Source of the DNA: Bedellia somnulentella
Lineage: Eukaryota > Arthropoda > Insecta > Lepidoptera > Bedelliidae
Length of the DNA: 64,000 nt
Assembly (NCBI GenBank): GCA_963576735.1
Contig: OY755179.1
Coordinates: forward strand, 6,944,001 to 7,008,000
Direction: 5' to 3'
Both the position numbers and the translations under genes were made by a program. The first letter of the stretch is position 1, and each line of letters opens with the position of its first letter. The notes under the pieces were generated by a model. The model made no database searches. It was not told the DNA's origin and worked only from the letters and a program-made list of their open reading frames with translations. This document shows, piece by piece, positions 31,436 to 46,400 of the stretch.

Positions 31436-34400
31436 ATGAGTGGTTCGGCGAACAACAGCGGCAGTCGCTCCGCGTGCAACAGCAAAGGAAGCATGATCGT
31501 CGTTTCCAACCGCCTACCTTTTATCCTCAAGAGGAATGACAAGACCGGCGACTTAGAGAGAAAAGCAAGGTTAGCTAACATTAACTATTTCTTTTCTCAT
31601 TATGCATAATCGAACAATAAAGTCTACAATCTTGAATACTGATAACATTAAATTGCCTAGTTCGTATCGTTTAATTTACAAATAGCATACGTGACGTTAT
31701 AACTTAGAAGACAAATGTTATGCATACAAAGACCTTTATTACTTTAAATGGAAGTTCGTGAACCTTATTTGTTCTAAAATTATCCTCAACAGGTTTATGC
31801 ACATCCACCTTCTTGTTTTATTGTTAATTGGTTATCAGCGTCAGTATGACGAATAACAAAACTCTAACTTGGTCAATGCCGAATAGTTTTGATAAAATAT
31901 GCTCAAAATATCGATATTGGCTTGCCTATAATAAAAATATAGCAAAGTCGTTTTCCTTTACTTTATTGGAAATTCTAGAACACCCGGCTTTGGCAGGTTA
32001 CCACGGTTACCGGGGATTCGAGAAAGGTAACGCGGTCAAATTAAAACGTCACCCAATCTCTCTGAAGCGAGAACGTTACGGGAACTTATTCTGTGGCCAG
32101 GTTATAAGCTTAACCTTGCTCTTGAACTGAACACACTTATTTAGTGCAGCAAGGTCGGACATTACCTGTTACTGATGCTTTATTTACATTGTTTCGTCAT
32201 TACTTGATTTAACGAAGAGAAATATCTGATATTTTATAGATACTTAGGAATACTACATCGAAGTAATTAAATCTTGTCCAGTTTTATAGAACGGTCTATT
32301 TTTGACGTTCTAAGAATGTTTTATATACTGATTTCATAACGCTAGCTTTTACATTTTTCCACATATTTATATGATCATGCCATTTAGTATCAGTTTGAAT
32401 GGAGCACTACCTAAAATATGTTTGTTTTCGATTCAATCGTATTTTTTTTTACTACACTATTGCTACACTATTGCGACATGATAGTCCAGTGGGTAGAACA
32501 CCCGCCCGTAAAACAGAAGGGCGTGAGTTCCAATCCTGGGACGGGCCCTACACCAATTTGTCTTTTATAAAGTCATATGTGTGGTTAATTTATCATGGTT
32601 GCTAACGGTGAGGGAAAACATCGTGAGGAAACCCACATGGCTGAGTTGTACTTAGTCATGTGACAGTGTATTCGTACAAAACGGCGATAGGCCTGCCCCC
32701 TATCACGTGAGTACACTGTCTTAGCAAAACGTGGGTACCTTCTCTGGAAACTAGATGGCGCTTGCCATGTGAGTTCAGGAGTATTGGTACCTCTGCCAAC
32801 CCCTTCGGGGATAAACGGCGTGAACGTTTATGTTATGTTATGTTTACTATTGCTAACTTCACCGGTAAACTTTCTGACTTATGCAAGTATCAATCATCTT
32901 CTGTACTAAATTCTTATTAATGGATCTCAGTTAATAGCGTTCTTGCAAACAGACGCAGTGACGTATTGGCAATTAAATTATGTTTAGATAACACTGTTGT
33001 GTATGAGACAACCAAGCAATAGTTAATTATAATTAGTAGTTAATAATTATTTTTAATCATATCATAGCCACAAAGCTAAACGGCTAAACAGCAAAGGAAG
33101 ATATGGCTTAAATAGCACTACCCTTCTCTTCTAATTAGTTTCGGAAAAGGGATACGTTAGAGAACCAGCGGCATTGTTCCTTTATTTTACTATATTTCCT
33201 TTCCCAACGCGCTTAAGAAATAAAAATTTCGAATCTAAAAGTACTTATTGTCAGAGAAATGTGTATTTAGTTTCATGCTGTAGCTACACTCAATAAAGTT
33301 CGTGTCATTGTAACCGGCAAAGTTTAATAAAAGATATCGTAGCGACGACGACGTATGAAATGATATTTTTTTAATACTTGTTTTATAGTCCCTTTACACA
33401 AAAGCTTTGAAATTACACACAAAACCAACAAACGTATATAAACTAGTGGTCGGCACCGGCTTCGTGTGGACTTTAATTATTCACTATACTCATCCCCTAC
33501 GACATTTTATGCGATTGAATATGTTTCTTTTGAAAGTTGAAGCTTTTTATTGGTAAAATTATCGTTGAATTCTGTTGATCGTCTTCAAACATATTAAATA
33601 CATACAAACAAAATATACAATTAAATTTCATAATTTATAACATAAGTATAGATAATAAATTTATATTTAAAAAATAGGTGAATCGTAAAAAGTGTTGTCA
33701 CACTTTAATTTATATTGAGAAAACAGATAAAAATCAGTGGGTAACCCTCAGTTACTTAGGGATATGAAAATTAAGTTAACGTCCTTTTCTCACACCTAAC
33801 TCTGTATAGCCGCGTCGTTTAATTCAGAAATGAATTATACATATGCCCATTAATTTTATATATTAGAAGATAACATGAATTCCGCGAGCAGATAAAGACT
33901 CTGGAGACCCTGACCTATCGCTGTAACCATGTCAGACTTCTCGGCTTATACACTTGATAATTAGACTTAACAATGGGTCGCGCAAACTAACGAAAACTCA
34001 AAGAAAATTAAGAAGAAAAGGTCAATCAAGAGATATCTGAATTATTTTCGAAATAATAAATATTAGGGTGTATCTATCGATGCTTTTTAAATTTGATTAT
34101 ATGAAGGTATTAGTTTCGAAATTTCCCCAACAATTAAATATTCGTTTCTGATAAAGGCTCAGATTAAGGTCAAAGAGAAATTGAACATTTCTTAAAGTAC
34201 TAACTTATGAAATAAAAAAAAACTCTATGATTAAACTAAACTCTAACAAGCCACTAACAATTAATTACCATAAATACATACATACATACATATACTCACG
34301 GCTATTAATCCCTAGAAGGGGTAGTCAGAGCTCAGGAATCAGGAATTCCTCAGTCACTTTTGCAAATGATGTGGGGTAGAGATGGTGAAATAAAGGTCGC

Positions 34401-37400
34401 TGGTGATGGTTCTCCAACCGCATCGCCCAAATATCCCTTAAAGGCTCCAATACCCTGAGTCGCCTCTTACCTACACCCACCGGAAGAAATGGGGTAGTGC
34501 TATTCTAAGCCGACACTACACAACTACCATAATTATTCTAAATAATCATCTATTAAAGATATAAATATTTTCTTACGCTCATCTAAGATGTTTTCCTGTT
34601 ATATAATAATTGAGGAAAACTATCGATGACACGGCTTTATTTGGACATTTCGTTATTATATCTGTTATTATTGTTTAGCTACAGTTATGCTTACAAATAC
34701 TTAATACTTAACAACATTTTAACTAAACGGAACTGTTTTTAAAACATAGATAACTAATATTTATAAAGCGTAAATACTGTATGCGATGTGCTGAATTGCT
34801 ATCCAAGCACAAAAATAAGTATGTAATTAAGTAAATAATTTCACATTGAGCTCATTTCATTCCAAATCAGTAGCAGGTATTTTTATCTTCTATAATTCTT
34901 CAATAAGAATTACAGCTGATTTGCTACAGCAATCAAAACAACTAATTATAAAGTAATGACACCATTAAAGAGGCCAACATTGTTGAATTACCTATACTTA
35001 CAATCATTAAAAGCGCTGTCACTAACATTGAAAATCAATAAATTTTCAACAACTTTGGATATTATGAAGGGTGGACGGTGAAAAATAAGTTAGAGGTTAG
35101 GCATCACCGCAATAAGCAGCTTTTACGTTCATCCTTACCTTAAATTCACGGAGAGTAGGTGATGGAATAAACTAGCAAACAGTAAATATTTTTTGAATAG
35201 TTTCTTTTTTAAATAAAATTTTAAAGTAAACTGAATATCCTTCTCAGTTATAAATTGCTTAACAACGCAAAAATACATACAAATAGTGCCCTACGCCTTT
35301 CATGCAAATATTTCGTATTAAATAATCGTAAAACATATTTTTCATCATTATTTTCAACAAAATTTTATGATGTTAAACAACAATTTTAAAGAACATAATG
35401 TAGTATGAACATTTACATATTATTTATTCCATTCCCGAAATACAGGCCTAGCCTAGTTTGGGAACCCCTGTAAAATTCAGCATAAATGTAAATGTCTTTT
35501 TATCCAATAAACATTTTTTTTTATTTTTTTTTTATTCTTATCTAACCAAAATTAAATCACTTTCGCGGGGACCTTTTAAAGGACATGTCAATTATTAAAG
35601 ACTTCATATCGCGCGGTTTTTAGATGATAATTTAACTTGACACAGAAATTTGTGACCTAATCAGCGAATACAACTCATCATATAGTGAGCAATCGAGTAG
35701 TGTCGTAGATATCAAAGTATTTGACATATATCTTAAAAACAATTGCAGCGCCGGTGGTCTGGTGACAGCAGTTGCTCCAGTGGTGATCAGAGGCAAGGGG
35801 CTGTGGGTGGGATGGCCTGGCATGCATCTTGATGACCCTGAGGAGAAGATCCCAGAATCAGATCCTAAGGATAAAACCCCGACTGCCGGTTTACTCTCCA
35901 GTAAGGTATGTTTTTGTATTTTAAATTCAATTTGGTTTCTATCGCCAGATGCTGAAATATGTTACTAAAGTTACATGTAGCTTATTGAGTACTGTTTTGG
36001 TAATGTTATTCGTATTTCATGATCTAAAATGATAGTCATCATGTATTTTTAAAGCGTAATAGTTTGTGAAGAAGTATTCTTTTTTCATATTTTTACTTAC
36101 ACTCACTCACACTTACACAGCTCAGATTCTACGTTAGACCATCTTTTAGAAATCGATAGACCAAAATGTTGTGAAGTTCATGGTCGTCTTTGTACTCAGT
36201 GAAAATCTATTTTCGTACCTTTTACCTTAGCCTAAGAACGTACTTATATTATGTTTGCATTATTCATTATTCTTTCTTTATTATTCGAAAGTCCCTACTA
36301 CTACTTTTTAAGTGATTAACAGCCGATGTAGTTAAAAATCCCATCACAAACAACTTTATTTTAAATCTCTTATTGCTCTTACCAAGAGTTTCTTGGTGTC
36401 AAAGTCTTGATTCTTCAAAATTAAATTAAATGAAGTACAGTAAGGTTGGTTTGAACAAACAAAAGGATAACCGTTCCATTCTAGAATGAAATATAATGAT
36501 ACAGAATCACGAAGGGAAATGTGAGAAGGTTGAGTGAGGTGAGACAGTCAAAAGGGCTAAGTTAAGCCCTTCCTTAAAACTTCTTTGACTGAATCAAACA
36601 CTGTCGAAGGGACTTATTATGCATATTTTTGTTTCATCGTAACTTCGATAGTCTAAATTAAACAAAAGACCCTCACAAATTTAGTTTTATACCAGTTTAT
36701 ATTTAATAGATGATCACCTCAGCTTCGCACAGATAATGTTATTTTTCAAATATCTGTTGTTTCTTCAGTCAGTGCTCACTCCTTTTAAAATAAAACCTAA
36801 TTACAAGTGGTCCCTTCAAAAAGCTGTAGGTTCCATTTAGTTTAATCATTTTTAAAATCGGTGGTTTTGTTTCGGATCCTATTTTTTTTGTTTATTTATT
36901 TATTGTTATATGAAACAGCTGAAACACTTACATTTATGAGACACTAACACTAGCGTAACATTAATAACACATATAGGTACATTTCCTCTTTAAAGTACGA
37001 GTAGATTATAGGGCTATTTCAAAAGACCGAATTTCTGTGTATTTGATGACAAGATAGTGCAGACCATAGGTGAATAGCTATTTGAAAAACACATTTAATC
37101 AGATAAGTTTGTTTCCATTTTAGTGAACCCAAGCGGATGTCACTTACATTATGTAATAGTTAAGCAGAACTGAAACACGATTGTAAAAATAGATAAAACT
37201 AACAATACGTTGCTTGATCCTATATATAAACGTATAATTCTGTCCATATATTTAAATGTGAGAGGCAGAGACAAAGTAGTGTGAATGCAGTGGAAATGAG
37301 ACCCCTCAGAAGTATATGTAATGTAAGGTTGTGCGACAGAGTGAAAAATAGTGTAATTCGTGAACGTTTAGGTGTGAAAGATGACGTAGTGTGCAAGATA

Positions 37401-40400
37401 GAGAAAGGAATGTTAAGGTGGTTTGGGCACATAGAGAGGATGGATGACAGTAAATTGGTAAAAGAGATATATAGAGCTAACGTGGAAGGTAATGTGAGTA
37501 GAGGACGACCACGGAGGACACACCTAGACCAAATAGAGTGTGTGCTTAAAAAGGCTGGCGCCCGAAGTATGAAGAATAAAAGAGCATGTATGAGAAGAAT
37601 GATGAATGTTACAGAAGCAAGAGAGATTTGCCTGGATCGTACTAAGTGGCGATCTATAGTCTCTGCCTACCCCAATGAGAACAATGGGCGTGAGTATAAG
37701 TAAGTAAGAAAGGCAGAGACTATCGTTATGTGCGATCCGAATAATAATTTTGGCCTTATATACATGTATAATTATTTAAAGTTATTGTTAGGCGATATGG
37801 CTAGAGACCCATCATCAACCATTGTTTATTTCACAATCTTTAAGAAGCTCTGCCCACCCATTTTTGGGGTGCACAGCCGTAAGTATATGAATGTGTGTAT
37901 ATCTTATATCATACCCCTATATAATATGCAACAATAGGTGCGTTATATAAATACCAATGTAAGCTACATTAATACTGATATTACTTTAGCTACAATCGAT
38001 CTTGTTATGAAATCTTACCAATGATATGTCTGTAATGTTCCTTTGTATTAACGCATACGTGCTAAATATGCTAATTGAGCTAGGTAGTTGTTATTCACTT
38101 CGATATCTGTATAATTACAACCAACCTAATAAATACTGAGTGATACAATTGTTTTAAGTGAATTATAGGTGATTTTCCGCAGATTTTACACTACTCTACA
38201 GATACATATATACGTAGTTCCCATTGAGGTAGGCAAGACTATTATCATTAAGACGATTACCACTTTCTCCTATTTAGATTTCCATTTTGTATTGTATTTT
38301 TGAAAATTTATTTTAATATAAATTTTTATACATTTTTATCAATATATCAACTGACAAAGGGTCAAATTATTGAGAAAAATTTGCCGTGTAGTATATTTGT
38401 TTTTTTCGTTGACTAACAATGGTTCGTAGAAAAATATATTTATTTAAACTGCAATTTTAAACTCGATTATATGTGGATCCTATACTCATGGATTTAAATC
38501 TCAGAACAAGGTAGCCAGAAGACCGAAGTCGGGGCGGTCTACTAGTTCATACTGAAACAGGGTAGGATACATATTTGTTATGACATGATAGCTATTTTCA
38601 ATGATTGAAAATTTACATGGTTTTAGTACAAAACAATGTGGAAACACAATGTCAACTCCATTTAAAAGACTTGTTAATGCCATTTCCCATCTAACGATCG
38701 CATGGTATATTTTACCTAAGCTATGTGTGATAATTTGCCAATGTGTATAAACATTACTTGTCATCGATAAGCGTACGGCGTTTTCTTCCATTACATCATT
38801 CGAAAACCGTTTGTTTTGAAATGGTTATATATTTTATCTGCGTATGATAAACCATCATACAATAATTTCCATTCTTTGTTATCCAACATTAATGATTTTA
38901 TTGCTGAAAGCTTACTTAAGTATCTTTCCCTTTGAAGATAAATATGAAATCAGTATAATGTAATAACCAATAATACACTAATAAAAGTTCTTTGATGCTA
39001 TCTTATCGTCGTGTGTCATCGGAGGGGTAATATTGTAAAGAATAGTTTATAATGTAAAACAGCTATACATTCATATACTCACGGCAATAAATCCCAAAAA
39101 GGGGTAGCCAGAGCCTTAGAACTAGAAACTCCTCAGCCACATTTGGAAGTTGATAGGGAACAAGGTGGTAGAAGTATAGTATTGTTAGTCAAGGATGATA
39201 AAGGATCTCCAACCGCATCGCCCAATAACCACATAAAAAGTCCCATATGTAACAAAACTATACGAGGGGCATGCCAATAGAAGTTAGATACTCTTTTCTC
39301 ATTTAATTGACACTGGCAAAGTATACAAAATCTTATAGGTTGGTTTTTTATTGACATATTTTGATATAGAACACACTTCTTTTATTTATTTTTTATTTGT
39401 ATGAGCATCATTTTTCCGAGAATCTGGCGGGAATTCACTTTTATCAATGGAGCTCAGTCGACGTGATTTTCGCGCTATGATTTATTATGTATGACTTTAA
39501 AAAAGCCTCAAGAATGTTTTGAACTTTTGGCTTCTACTTTTGGTGAATGTGCTTGTTCCCGAGCAACAGTATTCAATTGATTTGCTGAATTTTAAAGAGG
39601 ACGGGGATGTCTCGAAGATGAAGCGAAGACACGACGGCCGCCAACCGCGGTCACGCAAGAAAACGTTCGATCAGTCTAAAAACTTATTCGCGAAAACTGA
39701 CGAATTACATATGCAGAGCGAGAACTAGGAATAGGATCAGCAGCAATACAAACCATAATTCACGCCCACCTTTCTCTCCGCAAACGTTGTTCGAGATGTG
39801 CCGCACAAACCTTACCGATGAGCAGAAAGAACGTCGGGTGGATTGGTGCCTATTCATGATAGATAAATTCAACCTAGGCGAGAAAAAAAACGTATACGAT
39901 ATACTCACTGGTGACGAAACATGGCTCTTAACTATGATCCCCAATCAAAGCGACAGTCGACTGTATGGTGCTTTGAAGACGAGCCAACTCCAACGAAATG
40001 TCGCCGTGCACGAAGCACACAGAAACAAATTGTCGCCTCGTTTTTCTGCAAAACGGGTCATATTGCTACTGTTGTGCTAGAGAATGAAAGAACGGTGAAC
40101 TCCGAGTGGTATGTGACAGTTTGTGCTCCAACAGTAATATCAACTTGGTGTGAAAAGTGAGCGAAGTCAGGAATCCGACACCTTTTCTGGCACCACGACA
40201 ATGCGGCCAGAACACTAGACTTTTTCAATACGAAAAATGTGTCAATTCTCCCTCACCCACCATATTCCCCTGACCTAGCGCCTTGTGATTTTTACTCGTT
40301 TCCAAAAATCAAAGAAAAACTAAAGGCGAAGAGGTTTGAAAGCAAAGAAGATGCGCTGGTTGCCTATACTTTCGAGATTTCTGAGGTATCTAAAGAAGAG

Positions 40401-43400
40401 TGGTCACAGGTATTTTCCAATTGGTTCAGACGTATGGAAAAGTGTAGACGTGCTCAGGGTGAATACTTTGATAAGATCGATACTTGTAATAAAGAATAAA
40501 TTTTATATTTTTTGAGAATCTAGTTTCTTTTGGCATGCTCGTCGTCTTTGTTATTAAATAACTCTTAACCTTTTTACTATTTTGGGTACGAACCTTCCCC
40601 AAAATTGAATAGAAAGTACAAAGCAATGATCAATTCACCGTATACGACGATGAAGTGTGCTTAGTATATTAGGTTTATCTAACCTTAGAATAGCTCTTTT
40701 CCATCTTTTCTTAGTATAAGCAAGGAAATAAACTTGATTTTTTGTGTTATTATTATACGCGTTGTGATAAAACGAGTTATCTATTTTATCTGTAAACTAG
40801 TGTAGTCTCTGTAATTGAGTGTAATCACGCGGAAGAATGAGAGAATGGCCGGGTGATACGGGTATCTCAATTCAGGAGTTGATTCCCACGTTACTATAAA
40901 ATGAACTAATGTTTATCTGAAATGGTGGTAATGTATTATTTTGCAAATACCAGTAAATATAATAAAAAAAACTAACAGCGTTTCTGCTTTCTAGTGCCAT
41001 TTAGAGTCATGCGTTACGTTTTAGATTCACTTCACTCTCAATCTCAAAAGCTTTCTTTTTATTTTAGATTGTGCCCATCTATGCAGAGCCAAAATTATTT
41101 GACAGCTACTACAATGGCTGCTGCAATGGCACATTTTGGCCGCTCTTCCATTCGATGCCGGATCGAGCTACATTCATTGCTGATCACTGGAGGGCTTACA
41201 TCAAAATCAACGAAGAGTTTGCTAGAAAAACCATTCACGCTTTGCACATTTTGAAGGAGGATAAAGACAGCAAGAATACTTCAGCTCCGATCGTTTGGGT
41301 TCATGATTACCACCTCATGTTAGCCGCTAACTGGATCAGACAAGTAACTATATATATTTCGATTAACTTTAAATACGCTTCATATCGCCTTTTTACTAAT
41401 ATCAATTGTTTTCCAGACAGCTGAAGAGGAAGATATAAGATGCAAATTAGCATTCTTTTTACACATTCCATTTCCACCTTGGGATATATTCAGACTATTT
41501 CCATGGTCTGACGAAGTCCTGCAAGGTATCTTAGGTAGGTTCATTTCCGCTAAAGTGTACTTTGAAAGTATCTACGATTACTACATATGAATAAACCTGT
41601 ATTTTTGTTATTCCAGGATGTGACATGGTTGGATTCCATATCACGGATTATTGCTTAAATTTCATAGACTGTTGCCAAAGAAACTTGGGTTGCCGAGTTG
41701 ACAGAAAAAATCTTCTAGTCGAATTGGGTGGCAGAACAATTTGTGTACGACCCTTACCTATAGGCGTTCCCTTCGACAGATTTGTTCAACTCGCCCAAAA
41801 TGCTAAAGTAGTACTCTCTACAAATCAGCAAGTGATATTAGGAGTTGATAGACTTGATTATACCAAAGGTTTAGTTCACAGACTTAAGGCTTTTGAAAGA
41901 CTTTTAGAAAAGCACCCAGAACACATAGAGAAAATTATGCTACTTCAAATTGCCGTACCTTCAAGAACAGATGTCAAAGAATACCAGGACTTAAAAGAGG
42001 AAATGGATCAATTAGTAGGACGAATCAATGGTAGATTCACCACACCTAACTGGTCACCTATCAGGTAGACAACAACTTTTTATAGTAGAGAAGATAGTCT
42101 AATAATTAGGGATAAAATTACTTAATTTTTACCTTTATTTTTTATTTTAGATATATCTATGGCTGCGTTGGGCAAGACGAGTTAGCAGCGTTTTACAGAG
42201 ATGCTGCTGTTGCATTAGTTACTCCTCTGCGAGACGGCATGAACTTAGTAGCTAAAGAATTTGTCGCTTGTCAAATAAACAAACCACCTGGAGTTTTGAT
42301 AGTATCACCATTTGCTGGAGCTGGAGAAATGATGCACGAAGCTCTTATTTGTAATCCGTATGAACTAGATGACGCTGCAGAAGTAATTCACAGGTGAGAC
42401 GAATTATAAATTGGAAGACTGCTCTTTTTCGTAATATTTCAACTTTCACTTGTCTTGACACGTGACATATATGTATGAAACAATAAAAAAAATATTTGTT
42501 TTATTTAGGGCTTTAATTATGCCTGAGGACGAGCGTACAGTGCGAATGAATAACTTAAGAAGAAGAGAACAAGTGAATGACGTAGACAGTTGGATGAAGT
42601 CGTTCTTGAAAGCTATGGATTCACTCGAAGAAGAAGCAGATGATATAGGAGCAACATCAATGCAGCCTGTTACCATAGATGATTTCGATGAATACCTTTC
42701 TAAGTATGTAAATAATTCAAAAGTTTAAAATTTTGGGCCATAAATACGTAGTCTTTTCTTTTGTAACATTATAAATTTTATTTACAGATACATAGGTTAC
42801 ACGCAGAAGCTAGCATTGTTACTAGATTATGACGGTACATTGGCGCCGATTGCTCCTCATCCTGACCTAGCCACGTTGCCCTTGGAAACCAAGAACACCT
42901 TACAGCGATTGTCTAATATGTCGGACGTTTACATTGCAATCATATCAGGTCGTAACGTCGACAACGTCAAGAAAATGGTAAGAATGTAGCCAATTATCTC
43001 ATATCTTCGTACCAACGTGCATTGAACTCCAGTAAACTGCACAGGCTTAAGCTTACAGAGTTTGATAAAACTAAAGTTATAAGAAATATAGGTAATAAAA
43101 TAACGCAGCAGCCGCTGTTTAGGCCACCCGTATTCATTTGCAATAACGCTATTATCTTTGTGAACTTTGACTGATATTATCTTGAAAACTAAACAAAAAT
43201 ATTGACAATTTGCGTATATTTATAATAAATATTAAAATTGATAACGGAATAACCGGGTTTCGATATCATGGGCGTAGTCATCTATTGCTGTTGGAAACGT
43301 GTTCATCATTGACCTGCTCTATTAACAGCCGGTTCCACGAGTTTATAAAACGATAATCATAATTTTGCTAAGGTTAATATAATTTTCAAAAATATTTTCG

Positions 43401-46400
43401 CATTTATTTTACTGATTTAATGCCTTAGTTGGTACTACCCGGTTGCTTGTCTTATGGGATCGTACGACGCGACTTAGGGACCCGATGATTCTAGATGACG
43501 TTAATTCTAATTCATCCCCATTTAATATTTCATTACTATAAACAATTTATGCGTGACTGAGCAAATTAATTATTTAGATACAATAGCTATTTCTTTTCGA
43601 TATTGATCATGACTATTGACCATTATATGACAATTTTTAACAAATTATACAACCACACTTGTTTTAGGTCGGCATCGAAGGTATAACGTATGCCGGTAAC
43701 CATGGTTTGGAAATCCTGCATCCTGATGGCAGTAAGTTTGTTCATCCCATGCCGATGGAGTTACAAGACAAAGTGGTGGAACTCCTCAAGTCACTACAAG
43801 AACAAGTAAGCAAAAACATCACATATTCTTAAAAGCGTGCTCTTATTCCCAGTTATATCTAGGTATCAAGACAACTAAGGGCGGAAATAATTAGAAAGTT
43901 AGACTAGTTTAAAATATAATCACCGAATTGGTAAAAGAGGACGATTGAATAACATCTAAGTTGATGTAGCAATGTTAGCAATGTCTAATAAAGTGTTAGT
44001 GGTATGAAACCACCAAATTTATCGCCATCCAATCTCCTTGTCCTATAAATAAAACTTGGTAAGTCAATCTATGATTTTCATAGGATAATATAACATTGGA
44101 ATAAAGTCTCGATTATGCGTACCTACTTCTACTTGTTATATAATTACACGATTAAGTAAATTATTACTCGAAAACGAGATGGCATTCCAATATAATCAAG
44201 TAACAAAGATACGTATCGATAAAAATGTATTTTAAATAAGAGAAAGTATTACTGAGATGGATCTTCTAGTGATAGATAGTCTCTTTAAGACAGTACAAGA
44301 AGACTTGTTAAAAACATTTGAACTTTCCAGAAGTATCCAACCCGTAGACGAAAACACTGAAGAACAGAAAATAAAAATGGTAATCAAACCTGTATTGTTT
44401 TTCAGGTTTGCAGGGACGGCGCATGGGTAGAAAATAAGGGAGCCTTATTGACTTTCCACTTCCGGGAGACCCCGGTAGCCAAGCGGACTGCTTTAGCGGA
44501 CAAAGCGCGGGAACTCATCACTGCCGCAGGATTCACTCCCGCGCCTGCGCACTGCGCCATCGAGGCTCGCCCTCCCGTACAGTGGAATAAAGGTTTGCTA
44601 TTTTTTTAATTCATAGCTGTAGTCTTAACTTAATACTAACTACATCTGGCTATCACGTGATATTTTCGTCTTATTGTATATAGAGTAGAGCACCCACTTT
44701 ATCTGGGCCGTGCATTCACTTGACAGGGGGTAGGAATATCTCTGCTTTGTACGAATATACTGTCACATGACTAAGTATTCCTAGGCCGTGTACCGTAGTC
44801 AAAGGGACGTTTTATATTATTTATGGGTGTCGAACACATCACAATATGTTTTACTGGAACATTCAGTAACCGAGTTACGCGAGAAAGGTTTCAAACTTAA
44901 TATATTTCACTCAGTTATTACTGGGTTACCATAAGGAAAACTCTCAACTTATTTGCTTTATGGTGTCTGTTTAGGATAACTACGATTACTTCTTCCCGAG
45001 GGTGCTTCGGTTTACCCGGCACTAACAATTCTTATATATTACCTTTTTTCGTACCTTAACTTCTAATGAGGTAAACTGAAGTGTGGCTTATTCTGAATCA
45101 ACGGGTAGACTTATTTTGGTATTTATAGTTGTTAAGTAAGAGTAGGTAGGTATAGGCATTGGCTTTTTCAAAGGGATACGTTATTATAGATAATTAACAC
45201 AAAATAACACTTTTCGATAGACAAGCGCTGCCACCTACATCAATAGGTACCTAAGATTAGAAATCGATAATTAAGTAGAACAATTAAATTATAAGCCTGT
45301 CTTAAAATGAAAATAATGATTATTTGATTCGTTCTTAATTGATATACTAATGTAATAGTTCACGCGTCCGCGACGATAACAAATAGAGGTGTGTCGTTTT
45401 TTATGTGTAAACTCATCAAACTTGAATAATGTATATGTATTATAAACTGGTTACACCAGCTCCATCTAGTGACGAGTACTGGTACTAATGCTGAATAACA
45501 TGAGCGAAGCCGCGGCTGAGTGCTAGTACATAAATATAATAATTATTGGACTGAATATTTTTATTTATTGAGTAGAGTACAGTTAATCGACTACTATTTC
45601 TCGTAAATACGCTTATTAGTTTACGTTATACGTTTGGCAGTATTCTTATTATGTTTTGTCATCAGCGTCACCAGGTAGTCCACATCTTCCATAAACCTTG
45701 TTTTCTTTATGTGGGCGTTAAAATCTACCTCTGTCCCAAATTTCAGCTCTCTAGGTCTATGGGAAGTACTAGTTATATTTTGATGATCAGTGAGTCAGTC
45801 AGTAGTGTCGAAAATGCGAAACTTCGCATTAGCTTAACTTCGGAATTAATTGATACCGACTTAAAATTTTGGATTCCAAGTGTGTGATTACGAATTTCTA
45901 GGTGATTTTCAGCGTTTTAATCCTATCCAGAGGTTCTCTAATGGGACCCTGAAAATGCGGCGAAATGGTTCCAGAAAAGGATGGTACGGCAGTGTTTGCT
46001 TCGCGCTCGACTTGGCGGTGGCACTGCCGTGCCCCCAGATTTCCAAACATATTATAAAATTAATTTATGAACTTTCAGGTCGTGCATCTATATACATTTT
46101 GAGGACTGCCTTCGGTCTAGATTGGAGCGAGCGGATCAGAGTAATTTACGCTGGAGACGATGTCACTGATGAAGACGCGATGCTAGTAAGTATATTCCTC
46201 CGCAGTGCATAAAAGTATTAAAAAAAACCTTAGTTACTCATTTTATTACCTATCATATCATCAGCTATCTGCTAGTCAAAGTCCCGTCAAACTCGGTTCA
46301 GCCTTTCCGGATTCAGCCGGATTAGAGAGAGCGACAGCTGAAAATACGTTGTTTCGTCATATTTACCGAGAATATTACAGGCTATCTGTATAATGCAGGT

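Noticed and set aside
45880..46212. An open frame overlapping TPS exon 11 that might extend the gene
   Set aside because: Only 46079-46185 belongs to TPS (in frame with exons 10 and 12 and ending at GTAAGT). The upstream part has no homology to the family and lies before the acceptor.
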